A stretch of 64,000 nucleotides of DNA, taken from positions 1-64,000 of the forward strand of contig NZ_JBMOXA010000015.1 in assembly GCF_049316285.1 (NCBI RefSeq), given 5' to 3'. The stretch comes from Rhodoferax_B sp049316285. GTDB taxonomy: Bacteria > Pseudomonadota > Gammaproteobacteria > Burkholderiales > Burkholderiaceae_C. Both the position numbers and the translations under genes were made by a program. A model generated the notes under the pieces. That model worked only from the letters and a program-made list of their open reading frames with translations, made no database searches and was not told the origin of the DNA. This document shows positions 17,415 to 26,020 of this stretch, piece after piece (position 1 is the stretch's first letter; each line of letters opens with the position of its first letter).

Positions 17415-18626
17415 TCAAACGCGTTCCAGGATCAGCGCGATACCCTGGCCCACGCCGATACACATAGTGCATAACGCATAACGTCCGCCGGTCTTTTGCA
17501 ATTGGTTGACCGCCGTGGTCGCTAAACGAGCGCCGCTGGCGCCCAGGGGGTGGCCCAGGGCGATGGCACCACCGTTGGGGTTCACGCGTGGGTCGTTGTC
17601 CTGCAGGCCCAGTTGGCGCAGCACCGCCAAGCCTTGTGCGGCAAAGGCTTCGTTGAGTTCGATCACATCCATCTGCGCCAGGCTCAGACCCGTCAATTCC
17701 AGCACCTTCAGTGTGGCGGGCGCCGGGCCCATGCCCATGATGCGCGGCGCCACACCGGCTGTGGCCATGCCGACCACACGTGCCTTGGGGCTCAGGCCGT
17801 GTCTGGCGGCACTGGCTTCATCGGCCAGCAGCAGGGCGCAGGCGCCGTCGTTCACGCCGCTGGCATTACCGGCCGTCACCGTGCCGTCGGGCCGCACCAC
17901 GGGTTTGAGCTTGGCCAAGGCTTCCAGCGATGTTGAACGCGGATGTTCATCCTGGCTGACGATGACCGGGTCGCCTTTTTTCTGCGGCACGCTGACGGGC
18001 GTGATCTCCGCCTCAAAATAACCGGCTTGTTGCGCCGCCACGGCTTTGAGCTGCGAGGCCAGCGCCATGCGGTCCTGGTCTTCGCGGTTGATGCCGAAGT
18101 CCGTGGCCACGTTTTCCGCGGTCTCGGGCATGGAATCGACGCCGTATTGTTCCTTCATGCGTTTGTTGATGAAGCGCCAGCCAATCGTGGTGTCATAGAT
18201 TGCGTTTTGCCGTGAGAACGCCGATTCGGCCTTGGGCATGACAAACGGCGCGCGGCTCATGCTTTCGACGCCGCCCGCAATCATCAGCCCAGCCTCACCA
18301 GCCTTGATGGCACGCGCCGCGCTGCCCACGGCGTCTAGGCCGGACCCACACAGCCGGTTGATGGTGGCGCCTGGCACATCGATTGGCAGACCGGCGAGCA
18401 AGCTCGCCATGTGGGCCACGTTGCGGTTGTCTTCACCGGCCTGGTTGGCACAGCCGTAGAGCACGTCGCCCACGGCTTGCCAGTCGACATTTGGGTTGCG
18501 TGCCATCAGTGCACGCAGCGGAATGGCGCCCAGGTCATCGGTGCGTATGCTGCTGAGTGCGCCGCCGTAGCGGCCGAAGGGGGTGCGGATGGCGTCGCAG
18601 ATAAAAGCCTGGTTTGTCATGGTCAT
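17415..18626 (-). CDS. pcaF: 3-oxoadipyl-CoA thiolase (beta-ketoadipyl-CoA thiolase)
   Basis: A 403-residue thiolase that cleaves 3-oxoadipyl-CoA to succinyl-CoA and acetyl-CoA, the last step of the beta-ketoadipate pathway. The catalytic nucleophile is C93 in NRLCGSG. The C-terminal His is in ALGHPLGASG and the second Cys in CTMCIGVGQG. The N-terminal phrase AFICDAIRTPFGRYGGAL is typical of PcaF/PaaJ. The start overlaps the pcaJ stop by 4 bases. Gene order pcaI-pcaJ-pcaF with a divergent PcaR-like regulator supports the pathway assignment over a general acetoacetyl-CoA thiolase. Confidence 0.93.
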   Translation of the reverse strand: MTMTNQAFICDAIRTPFGRYGGALSSIRTDDLGAIPLRALMARNPNVDWQAVGDVLYGCANQAGEDNRNVAHMASLLAGLPIDVPGATINRLCGSGLDAVGSAARAIKAGEAGLMIAGGVESMSRAPFVMPKAESAFSRQNAIYDTTIGWRFINKRMKEQYGVDSMPETAENVATDFGINREDQDRMALASQLKAVAAQQAGYFEAEITPVSVPQKKGDPVIVSQDEHPRSTSLEALAKLKPVVRPDGTVTAGNASGVNDGACALLLADEASAARHGLSPKARVVGMATAGVAPRIMGMGPAPATLKVLELTGLSLAQMDVIELNEAFAAQGLAVLRQLGLQDNDPRVNPNGGAIALGHPLGASGARLATTAVNQLQKTGGRYALCTMCIGVGQGIALILERV

Positions 18627-19294
18627 TTTGAGAGTGAAGTTTTGGCTATGGGCAATTGCAGCAGGCGCTCCAGTTCGGCGTGGTTTAAACCGTCGACCAT
18701 GTCGATCAGCACCAGGCCATGCGCCGTGCAGGCCAGCGTGGCCAGGTCAGAGTAGATGCGTTTGACGCAGCGTTTTCCGGTGAGTGGATAGGTGCATTGC
18801 GCCACCACCTTGCTCACGCCTTGTTTGGTCAGCAAATCCATCATCACCCAGGTTTGCTTGGCGCCAATCGCCAAATCCATGGCACCGCCCACGGCTGGAA
18901 TGGCGTCGGCTTCGCCGGTATGCCAGTTGGCCAGGTCGCCCTGTGCGCTGACCTGAAAAGCGCCGAGCACACAAATGTCGAGGTGGCCGCCGCGCATCAT
19001 GCCGAAGCTGTCGGCATGGTGGAAGTAGGCGCCGCCGGGCAGCAGCGTCACCGGTTGTTTGCCGGCGTTGATCAAGTCGTAGTCTTCATGGCCTGTGGCC
19101 GGGGCAGGTCCCATGCCCAGAATGCCGTTTTCGCTGTGCAGCAGGACCTCGCGGTCGGCCGGGATGTGGTTGGCCACCAGGGTCGGCATGCCAATGCCCA
19201 GGTTGACGCTGGCACCTTCATGGATGTCTTGCGCCACACGTGCGGCGAGTTGGTCTTTGCTGCGCCGTTGATAGCTTGGTGTGCTCATGCTCAT
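18623..19294 (-). CDS. pcaJ: 3-oxoadipate CoA-transferase subunit B
   Basis: A 223-residue beta subunit of the succinyl-CoA:3-oxoadipate CoA-transferase. The active-site glutamate is expected in the segment SENGILGMGP, which is conserved here. The opening VNLGIGMPTLVANHI is the family signature. It overlaps pcaI by 4 bases upstream and pcaF by 4 bases downstream, so all three are translationally coupled. It acts in the cytosol as a heteromer with the PcaI protein. Confidence 0.93.
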   Translation of the reverse strand: MSMSTPSYQRRSKDQLAARVAQDIHEGASVNLGIGMPTLVANHIPADREVLLHSENGILGMGPAPATGHEDYDLINAGKQPVTLLPGGAYFHHADSFGMMRGGHLDICVLGAFQVSAQGDLANWHTGEADAIPAVGGAMDLAIGAKQTWVMMDLLTKQGVSKVVAQCTYPLTGKRCVKRIYSDLATLACTAHGLVLIDMVDGLNHAELERLLQLPIAKTSLSK

Positions 19295-20007
19295 GCTGCC
19301 TTCTTAAAGCCGCCAGCTTGGGTGGCCACACGTGCGACCCGCACGATGCTGTGTACATAAATGCCAGGGGTGACGATGCTCTCCGGGTCCAGGGCGCCGA
19401 GGGGCACAACCTCGTGCACGCTGGCCACGGTGCGTTTGGCGGCCGTGGCCATCACCGGGCCGAAGTTGCGCGCGGCCATGCGGTAGGTGAGGTTGCCCCA
19501 GCGGTCGCCGCGCTCGGCTTTGATCAGCGCGAGGTCGGCATGGATGGGCCATTCGAGCATATGTTCACGGCCATTGATCATGCGGGTTTCCTTGGGCGTG
19601 CCATCCGCGTTCAACGCCAGTGGTGTGCCGGCGCCGGTTGGCGTGTAGAACGCGCCTATGCCTGCCCCGGCGGCGCGGATACGCTCGGCCAGATTGCCTT
19701 GCGGCACCAGCTCCAGCTCAATCTTGCCGCTGCGGTAAAGGCCATCGAAAACCTGGCTGTCGGCTTGTCGCGGAAAGCTGCAGATGATTTTGCGCACGCG
19801 TCCGGCGGCCAGCAAGGCGGCCAAGCCGGTTTCACCGTTGCCTGCGTTGTTGTTGACGATGGTCAGGTCGCGTGCCCCTTGGGCAATGAGCCCGTCAATC
19901 AGCTCAGAAGGAATGCCGGCCGTACCAAAGCCGCCAATCAATACCGTGCTGCCGTCGCGCACGCCGTCGAGCGCGGCTTCCATGGACGGGGCGATCTTGT
20001 CGATCAT
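19291..20007 (-). CDS. pcaI: 3-oxoadipate CoA-transferase subunit A
   Basis: A 238-residue alpha subunit of the 3-oxoadipate CoA-transferase, with the family phrases VLIGGFGTAGIPSEL and NNNAGNGETGL. A good ribosome site, AAAGGAGA, precedes the ATG by 8 bases. It is the first gene of pcaIJF and is transcribed divergently from pcaR; the 84-bp intergenic region carries operator-like repeats. The product supplies 3-oxoadipyl-CoA to PcaF. Upper-pathway ring-cleavage genes are not in this window. Confidence 0.93.
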   Translation of the reverse strand: MIDKIAPSMEAALDGVRDGSTVLIGGFGTAGIPSELIDGLIAQGARDLTIVNNNAGNGETGLAALLAAGRVRKIICSFPRQADSQVFDGLYRSGKIELELVPQGNLAERIRAAGAGIGAFYTPTGAGTPLALNADGTPKETRMINGREHMLEWPIHADLALIKAERGDRWGNLTYRMAARNFGPVMATAAKRTVASVHEVVPLGALDPESIVTPGIYVHSIVRVARVATQAGGFKKAA

Positions 20008-20037
20008 GCAGAAGATCTCCTTTGGGTTGTGGTTTTT

Positions 20038-20067
20038 GTTCGTATATAGAACATTTGTTCTTATAAT
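20038..20067. promoter_or_regulatory. Candidate PcaR operator and pcaR promoter
   Basis: The pcaI-pcaR gap contains GTTCGTATATAGAAC (20038-20052), an inverted GTTC/GAAC pair. It overlaps a second palindrome, GAACATTTGTTC (20049-20060). A TATAAT -10 element follows at 20062-20067 for pcaR. IclR-family PcaR/PcaU regulators are known to bind GTTCG-type repeats in this position, so autoregulation plus control of pcaIJF is likely. The exact sites are inferred. The 13-mer TTTGTTCGTATAT recurs at 37077. Confidence 0.65.
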
Positions 20068-20091
20068 GAATTCTAGGAGGTCGAGACAGCA

Positions 20092-20907
20092 ATGGCAACC
20101 CGATCAGAGAAAACCCCTCTGGAAACTGAACCCACACCCAAGCCCGGCGATGCCTATGTGCAGTCGTTTGCGCGTGGTTTGGACGTGATCCGTTCGTTCA
20201 GCGCCCGTGCTCCGGCGCAGACCTTGTCGCAGGTGGCGGAGCGCACGGGCCTGACACGTGCGGGTGCGCGGCGCATCCTGCTGACGCTGCAAACGCTGGG
20301 TTACGTGGAAAGCCAGCAGCGCCTGTTTCGCCTGACGCCGCGCATCCTCGATCTGGGGTTTGCGTATCTATCTTCCATGCCCATGTGGAATATCGGCGAG
20401 CCGGTAATGGAGGCCCTGGCGGCGGAGGTGTCCGAATCCACCTCGGCCGCGGTGCTGGACGGTGTCGACATCGTCTACGTGCTGCGTGTGCCCACACGCA
20501 AGATCATGCGTATAGGACTGGGGGTGGGCTCGCGCCTGCCGGCTTACTGCACCGCCATGGGCCGGGTTCTGCTGGCGGGTCTGTCGCAGGACGAGATGCG
20601 GCGCCGGCTGGAGCAGTCGGACCGGCAGGCGCTGACCAAACACACCATCACCGATGTCGATGCGCTGTGCGCCAAGGTGGAGCAGGCGCGCCGCCAGGGC
20701 TGGTGCCTGGTGAACCAGGAGCTGGAAGAGGGGTTGATTGCCGTGGCCGCCCCCCTGGTGGACCACACAGGGCGTACCGTGGCCGCGTTGAACATCAGCG
20801 GCCAGGCCAACCGCACCAATGCCAAGCTGATGCAGGACAGCATGGTGCCCGCGCTGGTGCATGCGGCGCGCGAGATGTCGGGTTTGATCCGGCCGCAATG
20901 GGCTTAG
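20092..20907 (+). CDS. pcaR: IclR-family regulator of the beta-ketoadipate pathway
   Basis: A 271-residue IclR regulator. The N-terminal winged helix spans about residues 20-85 (FARGLDVIRSFS, then TLSQVAERTGLTRAGARRIL), followed by the IclR effector domain with NQELEEGLIAVAAP and AALNISGQANR. Clean AGGAGG is present upstream of the ATG. The divergent arrangement with pcaIJF and the PcaU/PcaR-like sequence indicate that it senses beta-ketoadipate or protocatechuate. It is adjacent to, but probably not functionally linked with, the idonate dehydrogenase that follows. Confidence 0.9.
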   Translation: MATRSEKTPLETEPTPKPGDAYVQSFARGLDVIRSFSARAPAQTLSQVAERTGLTRAGARRILLTLQTLGYVESQQRLFRLTPRILDLGFAYLSSMPMWNIGEPVMEALAAEVSESTSAAVLDGVDIVYVLRVPTRKIMRIGLGVGSRLPAYCTAMGRVLLAGLSQDEMRRRLEQSDRQALTKHTITDVDALCAKVEQARRQGWCLVNQELEEGLIAVAAPLVDHTGRTVAALNISGQANRTNAKLMQDSMVPALVHAAREMSGLIRPQWA

Positions 20908-20999
20908 GGCGGACAGCAGGGCAGGGTTAACCGTGGGTCGGCTCCGTCCCAATCGTCGTACCATATTGCCAACAAACCACCATAACGGAGACCACTTTC

Positions 21000-22034
21000 A
21001 TGCTTGCCCTCGTCATTCATTCCGCCGGAGACCTGCGTGTAGAAGAAGTGCCAACGGCTGCCGTCGGACCGCGCCAACTCAAGGTGCGGGTGACGCGAGG
21101 CGGCATCTGCGGCTCTGATTTGCACTACTACCAACACGGCGGCTTTGGCACCGTGCGGGTGGTCGAGCCCATGGTGCTTGGCCACGAGATTGCTGGCGTG
21201 ATCGAAGATGTGGGGCCGGACAACAGCGCCTTCAAAGTTGGCCAACGCATCGCCGTGAGCCCGAGCTGGCCCTGCGGCCAGTGCCGCTACTGCCAGATGG
21301 GCTTGCAAAACCATTGCTTGGACATGCGCTACTTTGGCAGCGCCATGCGCCGCCCGCATGTGCAAGGCGCGTTCCGCCAGGAAATCGTGGTTGAAGCGCA
21401 CCAGGCTCACTTGTTGAGCGACGACATCACCGATGGCGAAGGCGCCATGGCCGAACCCTTTGCCGTGGCGCTGCATGCCGTGCAACGCGCGGGCCCGTTG
21501 CTGGGCAAAAAGGTGCTGGTCACCGGCTGCGGCCCCATAGGTGCCTTGCTGGTGATTGCCGCGCGCCGCGCCGGTGCGGCGCAGATTGTGGTGACCGACA
21601 TGGGCGATTTCCCGTTGCGCAAGGCCAAGCAGGTCGGCGCCGATGAAGCCATCAACATCGCCACACAGCCCGAGCAACTGGCCAAATACAGTGCCGACAA
21701 AGGCAGCTTCGATGTGTTGCTCGAAGCCAGCGGCAACGACCGGGCTTTGCGTGGTGCCTTCGACGTGCTGCGCCCGCGTGGCGTGATTGTGCAAGTGGGC
21801 CTTGGCGGCGAGATGAGCTTGCCCATCAACACCATCGTCGCCAAAGAGTTCGACCTGCGCGGCGCCTTCCGCTTCCATGAAGAATTTGCGGTTGCGGTGG
21901 AGCTGATCAACAAAGGCTTGGTGGATGTGAAGCCGCTGATCTCGGCCTCGCTGCCGTTCCGCGATGCGGGTCGCGCGTTTGCGCTGGCGGCCGACCGTAC
22001 GCAGGCGATGAAGGTGCAGTTCGATTTTGCGTAA
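21000..22034 (+). CDS. idnD: Zinc-dependent alcohol dehydrogenase, L-idonate 5-dehydrogenase type
   Basis: A 344-residue medium-chain dehydrogenase. Catalytic zinc ligands are C37 (GICGSD) and H62-E63 (LGHEIAG). The structural zinc cluster is CGQCRYCQ followed by NHC. The Rossmann motif is VTGCGPIGALLV near residue 177. The segment PSWPCGQCRYCQMGLQNHC and overall length match L-idonate 5-dehydrogenases, which convert L-idonate to 5-ketogluconate; another sugar-acid or polyol substrate is possible. The other idn genes are not next to it, so the in vivo pathway is uncertain. Confidence 0.82.
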   Translation: MLALVIHSAGDLRVEEVPTAAVGPRQLKVRVTRGGICGSDLHYYQHGGFGTVRVVEPMVLGHEIAGVIEDVGPDNSAFKVGQRIAVSPSWPCGQCRYCQMGLQNHCLDMRYFGSAMRRPHVQGAFRQEIVVEAHQAHLLSDDITDGEGAMAEPFAVALHAVQRAGPLLGKKVLVTGCGPIGALLVIAARRAGAAQIVVTDMGDFPLRKAKQVGADEAINIATQPEQLAKYSADKGSFDVLLEASGNDRALRGAFDVLRPRGVIVQVGLGGEMSLPINTIVAKEFDLRGAFRFHEEFAVAVELINKGLVDVKPLISASLPFRDAGRAFALAADRTQAMKVQFDFA

Positions 22035-22383
22035 ATCTGAATACCAGGTCTGGTCTCGCGCAAGACCGGCCTGAAAAATCGGCAGCTCAAAGTTGCCTGA
22101 TCCCACCATCCGCTCGCAGGCTAGGTGGGTGCCTCCCCATTCTGGCGAATGGTGATGCGATGTCTGTTGTCAATTCAAATACAATTGCGAATTAATTGCA
22201 TTGGTGTTTGCGTGGGCGTGTATTGCCCACGTGGACGGGAATGAGGGCGCGGCCTCGGGCGTACTGCGTCTTCTGAGAAAAAGGCATTTCAGGCTTTCTG
22301 CAAAAGCAGGTAATGCTTTCAAATCCATAGCAGATGCGGCAGCGCTCTTGGCGGCATTTCTTCAAACTGACTTCTGACAACTT
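22035..22383. other. 349-bp intergenic region, no gene
   Basis: No supported gene was found between the idonate dehydrogenase and the small membrane protein. A weak hairpin (GGTCT paired with AGACC, about 22052-22067) lies just after the dehydrogenase stop. An AT-rich stretch with a near-perfect palindrome, GCGAATTAATTGC, lies at 22187-22199. This is a plausible promoter and operator for the downstream membrane genes. Short frames crossing the region on the minus strand run into the neighbouring genes and are not convincing. Confidence 0.5.
22180..22200 (+). promoter_or_regulatory. Possible Fur-like operator
   Basis: A TACAATTGCGAATTAATTGC stretch lies in an AT-rich part of an otherwise GC-rich region. 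It contains the near-palindrome GCGAATTAATTGC. It lies about 185 bp upstream of a small membrane protein and PepSY gene pair, a type often repressed by Fur in iron-rich conditions. The match to a Fur box is partial, so this is a suggestion only. Confidence 0.3.
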
Positions 22384-22560
22384 ATGAACCGTGCGCAGAC
22401 ATCGCCTTTCTGGAAACTCTGGGGCTGGCCCATTGTGTTGGGCGTCTTCAGCGCCACGGGGCTGTTCACCGCCTTGGTGTCGGACGCCTGGGGCGACGTT
22501 TGGTCGTGGATTGGCCTGGGCGTGCCGGTGGCGGTGATCGCCTGGTTTGCCTGGCGCTGA
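22384..22560 (+). CDS. Small two-helix membrane protein
   Basis: A 58-residue frame starting ATG at 22384 and ending TGA at 22560. The protein begins MNRAQTSPFWKLWGWP and continues with two hydrophobic helices (about 14-32 and 40-56) separated by an acidic loop containing SDAWGD. Six tryptophans give it a marked membrane-interface character. It precedes the PepSY gene by 137 bp on the same strand. I recall similar short proteins beside PepSY membrane proteins and siderophore receptors. A role as a small subunit of that system is inference. Confidence 0.75.
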   Translation: MNRAQTSPFWKLWGWPIVLGVFSATGLFTALVSDAWGDVWSWIGLGVPVAVIAWFAWR

Positions 22561-22697
22561 GCTGTCTGCGGCGCCGGTCGCACAACATGGCCTTGTGTTG
22601 GGTTGTCGGCTTTTACCTTGGCCGATCGGCACGCGTGTTTTTCGTCTGGCTTAGGCCTCAGTGCCTGGATCAAGTTTTAACCTAGGAGCCGTTCTTC

Positions 22698-23918
22698 ATG
22701 CGCACAAGCACTCTCAGGACCTGGACCTGGCTGCACAAGTGGAGCAGCCTGGTGTGCACCGTCTTCATGCTGCTGCTGTGCCTGACCGGCCTGCCGCTGA
22801 TTTTTCACCACGAGATCGGCCATCTGCTGGGCACCGAAGTCGAGTCCAAGGCCATGCCCGCGGGTACGCCGCACCTGAGCCTGGATGAGATCCTGAAAAC
22901 CGCCAATACGCGCCATCCCGAGCGCGTGGTGCAGTTCGCCTCGCAGGGCGAGGACGACAAGAACATCTGGTTCGTCACCCTCACGCCCACACCCGCACCG
23001 ACCGAAGACTTCAAGTCGATTGCGGTGGATGCGCGCACCGGCGAGATTCTGGAGCGCCCTCCGGTTGACGAAGGCTTTATGTGGATCATGTTCAAGCTGC
23101 ACGTTGACCTGTTCGCTGGTTTGCCGGGCACGCTGTTCCTGGGTTTCATGGGGCTGCTGTTGGTGATCGCCATCATCTCGGGCGTGGTGCTGTATGCGCC
23201 GTTCATGCGCAAGCTGGAGTTTGGCGAGGTGCGCCGCGACCGCTCCAAGCGCGTGAAGTGGCTGGACCTGCACAACCTGCTGGGCATCGTCACGCTGGTG
23301 TGGGCGCTGGTGGTGGGCGCCACCGGTGTCATCAACACCTGGGCCGACCTGTTGGTCAAATACTGGCAATACAGCGAACTCAGCGTTTTGCTCGAGCCCT
23401 ATAAAGGCCAGCCCACGGTGCCATTGGCCGAGCGCGCCTCGGTGCAGCAAGCCATGGAGACCGCCATGGCGCACACACCGGGCATGGCGGTGTCGTTCCT
23501 GGCGTTTCCGGGCACATCGTTCTCCAGTCCGCACCACACCACTTTCTTTTTGCGCGGTGATGCGCCGCTGACTTCGCGCCTGCTGCAGCCGGTGATGGTG
23601 GATGCCAAGTCCGGCGTGGTCACCGCAGCGCCCAAGCTGCCGTGGTATCTCACGGCACTGCTGGTTTCCCAGCCGCTGCACTTTGGTGATTACGGCGGCA
23701 TGCCCATGCAAATCATCTGGGCGCTGCTGGATATCGCCACCATCTTTGTGCTCGGCAGTGGTCTGTATCTGTGGTTCAAGCGGCGGCAACCGCAGAGCCA
23801 AAACAACCGATCTGGCGAAGAGCTTGTGGGTGAACCGGGACTTTCTGCTGCCACGGCGCAAGTCATCGCCAGCACCGCGGCGCGCAGCCTGTCAGCACCG
23901 CAGCGGCCAGGTGCATGA
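22698..23918 (+). CDS. PepSY-associated membrane protein (possible siderophore-iron reductase)
   Basis: A 406-residue inner-membrane protein of the PepSY_TM family. It has an N-terminal helix at about 10-35 (LHKWSSLVCTVFMLLLCLTG), a periplasmic PepSY-like region, a pair of helices near 140-175, another near 200-225, and a last helix near 340-360 followed by a basic cytoplasmic tail. Conserved His residues in helix 1 (LHKW) and near residue 195 (LDLHNLLG) could bind heme, as in the PiuB/FpvG type. Such proteins often sit with TonB receptors and are proposed to reduce ferric siderophores. No receptor gene is adjacent. Confidence 0.85.
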   Translation: MRTSTLRTWTWLHKWSSLVCTVFMLLLCLTGLPLIFHHEIGHLLGTEVESKAMPAGTPHLSLDEILKTANTRHPERVVQFASQGEDDKNIWFVTLTPTPAPTEDFKSIAVDARTGEILERPPVDEGFMWIMFKLHVDLFAGLPGTLFLGFMGLLLVIAIISGVVLYAPFMRKLEFGEVRRDRSKRVKWLDLHNLLGIVTLVWALVVGATGVINTWADLLVKYWQYSELSVLLEPYKGQPTVPLAERASVQQAMETAMAHTPGMAVSFLAFPGTSFSSPHHTTFFLRGDAPLTSRLLQPVMVDAKSGVVTAAPKLPWYLTALLVSQPLHFGDYGGMPMQIIWALLDIATIFVLGSGLYLWFKRRQPQSQNNRSGEELVGEPGLSAATAQVIASTAARSLSAPQRPGA

Positions 23919-24185
23919 ATGCTTCTCTTGGGCTATCGGCGGCGGCACGCTGATCGGTTGGCATAGGCGAGAGCGTCGATCTGCGAACGCATGTGTTCGC
24001 TGTTCCCATAAAAGCGGCGTCTTTCCGCTGTTGAATACCCGGTGAACGCTATATTTAATATAGCATTTGATATGTACGCTCAGGGTAATCTCGTGCGGCA
24101 TTCTGGTGCGGCAACCCTACAATCTTTTGCACTGCAATATGTCGAACACCGCGCGGCGGGGTTCGGGTAGAAACCGAGGAATCGA

Positions 24186-24731
24186 GTGCCAAGTAGCAAA
24201 CCCATCCCGGACGACGCCACGGCGTCGGCCCAGCGCGTCATCAAGAAGTACCCTAACCGCAGGCTTTACGACACCAAGACATCCACCTACATCACGCTGG
24301 CCGAGGTCAAGCACCTGGTGATGGAGGGCCAGCCCATGGTGGTGCGCGACGCCAAGACCGGGGACGATCTCACACGCTCCATCCTGCTGCAAATCATTCT
24401 GGAGGAAGAAGCGGGCGGGGCGCCGCTGTTCACCGAACAGGCACTGGCCAACATCATCCGCTTTTACGGCCATACGGCGCAGGGCTTTCTCGGCCCTTAT
24501 CTTGAGCGCAATGTGCAGGCCTTTGTCGACCTGCAATCCAAGCTGAGCGAGCAGTCCAAGGTGCTGACACCGGAGACCTGGGCGCAGTTCAGCAGCATGC
24601 AGTCGCCGGCGATACAAAACCTCATGGGAACCTATGTGGAACAGTCGAAAAACGTGTTCACGCAGTTCCAGGAGCAGATGCAGAAGCAGACCGAGCAGGT
24701 GCTGGGCAGCTTCGGCCTGAAGAAGCCCTAA
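24186..24731 (+). CDS. phaR: Polyhydroxyalkanoate synthesis repressor PhaR
   Basis: A 181-residue regulator that represses phasin and PHA genes and is titrated by nascent PHA granules. The N-terminal PHB/PHA accumulation DNA-binding domain (about 17-80) shows VIKKYPNRRLYDT and YITLAEVKHLV. The C-terminal PHB-binding region (about 85-125) is followed by a Gln-rich helical tail. The start is GTG. A terminator follows at 24755. The PHA synthase and phasin genes are not in the window. Confidence 0.93.
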   Translation: MPSSKPIPDDATASAQRVIKKYPNRRLYDTKTSTYITLAEVKHLVMEGQPMVVRDAKTGDDLTRSILLQIILEEEAGGAPLFTEQALANIIRFYGHTAQGFLGPYLERNVQAFVDLQSKLSEQSKVLTPETWAQFSSMQSPAIQNLMGTYVEQSKNVFTQFQEQMQKQTEQVLGSFGLKKP

Positions 24732-24754
24732 GCCTCAAGGCCAGGCAAAAAAAC

Positions 24755-24786
24755 AAGGCCGGTAGCGTTCCGGCCTTTTTCTTTTT
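24755..24786 (+). terminator. Rho-independent terminator after phaR
   Basis: A perfect stem AAGGCCGG paired with CCGGCCTT around a 7-base loop, followed by TTTTTCTTTTTT. It lies 24 bp after the phaR stop and faces the convergent Bug-protein gene. Confidence 0.85.
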
Positions 24787-24826
24787 TGGGGGAACTCTTG
24801 GCTCGGCAGGCGGCTGATGCCCGGCT

Positions 24827-25819
24827 TCAATCCACCGTCACTTTTGCGGAGTGCACGACCTTTTCCCAGCGCTTGAGTTCGTTGCCTATCAGCACACCAA
24901 AGGCAGCGGGTGAGACCGGCGACGGTTCTGCCCCTTCGGTTGAGAAACGCGTGCTCAGCTCTGTAGATGCAAGCGCCTTGTTCACATGCTCATTGAGCAG
25001 CTTGACGACGGGGGCAGGGGTGTTGGCCGGGGCCACCAGGCCATACCATTGGTCGGCTTCGAATCCGGCTGTGCCCTGAACCCCGCTTTCGGCCACCGTT
25101 GGCACATCCGGCAGCAGCGGCACCCGCTTGGCGCTGGAGACGGCCAGTGCGCGCATCTTGCCCGCCTTGATGTGTGCCACCAGCGCCGGACTTCCGGTGA
25201 ACAGTGCCTGTATCTGCCCGGCCAACAAGTCGTTGACGGATGGCGCCGTGCCCTTGTAAGGCACGTGCTGCATGGGTGCGCCGGTTTGCAGCTTCAAGTA
25301 CTCCATGGTGATGTGCGCCGCGCTGCCGTTGCCACCCGATCCGTAGGAGATGGCCAGGGGCTTGGCCTTCGCCAGGGTGATGAAGTCGGCCAGCGTCTGC
25401 GCCGCAACCGAGGGATGCACGACCAGGACATTGGGTACCTGGGCCACCAGCGCGACCGGTGTGAAATCACGTAAGGGATTCAGTCCCAGCTTGGGGTAGA
25501 GGTGTGGGTTCACGGCCAGCGTGCCGGTGTGTCCCATGAACAGCGTGTACCCGTCGGCGGCTGCGCGCAAGACCCGCTCGGTCGCCACGCTGCCGCCTGC
25601 GCCGGGCAGGTTTTCGATCACCACGGGCTGGCCCAGGGATTTGGCCAGCTCCTGTCCCACAGCGCGGGCGAGGATGTCGGCCGAGCCGCCGGGCGTGAAC
25701 GGCACGACCAGCTTGATCGCACGTTGAGGGTAGCTTTGAGCATGGCTTGAAAGGGCCAGCAAGGCCAGCGCGCCAGTGACTGTGCGTAGGCAGGTGCGGC
25801 GAGAAAACGATGTGATCAC
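24827..25819 (-). CDS. Bug/TctC-family periplasmic binding protein
   Basis: A 330-residue tripartite tricarboxylate transporter-type binding protein. The start is GTG at 25819, supported by GGAG 8 bases upstream; the longer frame to 25891 has no such site. The N-terminus has a twin-arginine-like SRRTCLRTV followed by a hydrophobic core and Ala-x-Ala type cleavage (SSHAQS). The mature part shows KLVVPFTPGGSADILAR and the ligand-loop phrases of Bug proteins. No TctA/TctB membrane genes are adjacent. It lies about 200 bp downstream of the crotonase gene at 26021 and could be the last gene of that operon or separate. Confidence 0.88.
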   Translation of the reverse strand: MITSFSRRTCLRTVTGALALLALSSHAQSYPQRAIKLVVPFTPGGSADILARAVGQELAKSLGQPVVIENLPGAGGSVATERVLRAAADGYTLFMGHTGTLAVNPHLYPKLGLNPLRDFTPVALVAQVPNVLVVHPSVAAQTLADFITLAKAKPLAISYGSGGNGSAAHITMEYLKLQTGAPMQHVPYKGTAPSVNDLLAGQIQALFTGSPALVAHIKAGKMRALAVSSAKRVPLLPDVPTVAESGVQGTAGFEADQWYGLVAPANTPAPVVKLLNEHVNKALASTELSTRFSTEGAEPSPVSPAAFGVLIGNELKRWEKVVHSAKVTVD

Positions 25820-26020
25820 AACGGGTCTCCTGTTATTAGAAAAATGAGATCGATGTGATTGTCGTATCTTGGCGCCGTTGTGGTTGGCCACCGTTCTACA
25901 TCTGGCCGTGGTGATGCGCCCCAGCCCGAGAGCTGGGGCGCCCCGCGAAAAACAACTCCAATCGGATGCTGACGACGCAGCCGCCAGTCCAGAGATCGGC
26001 CAGTATCCCGCGACCGCCTT

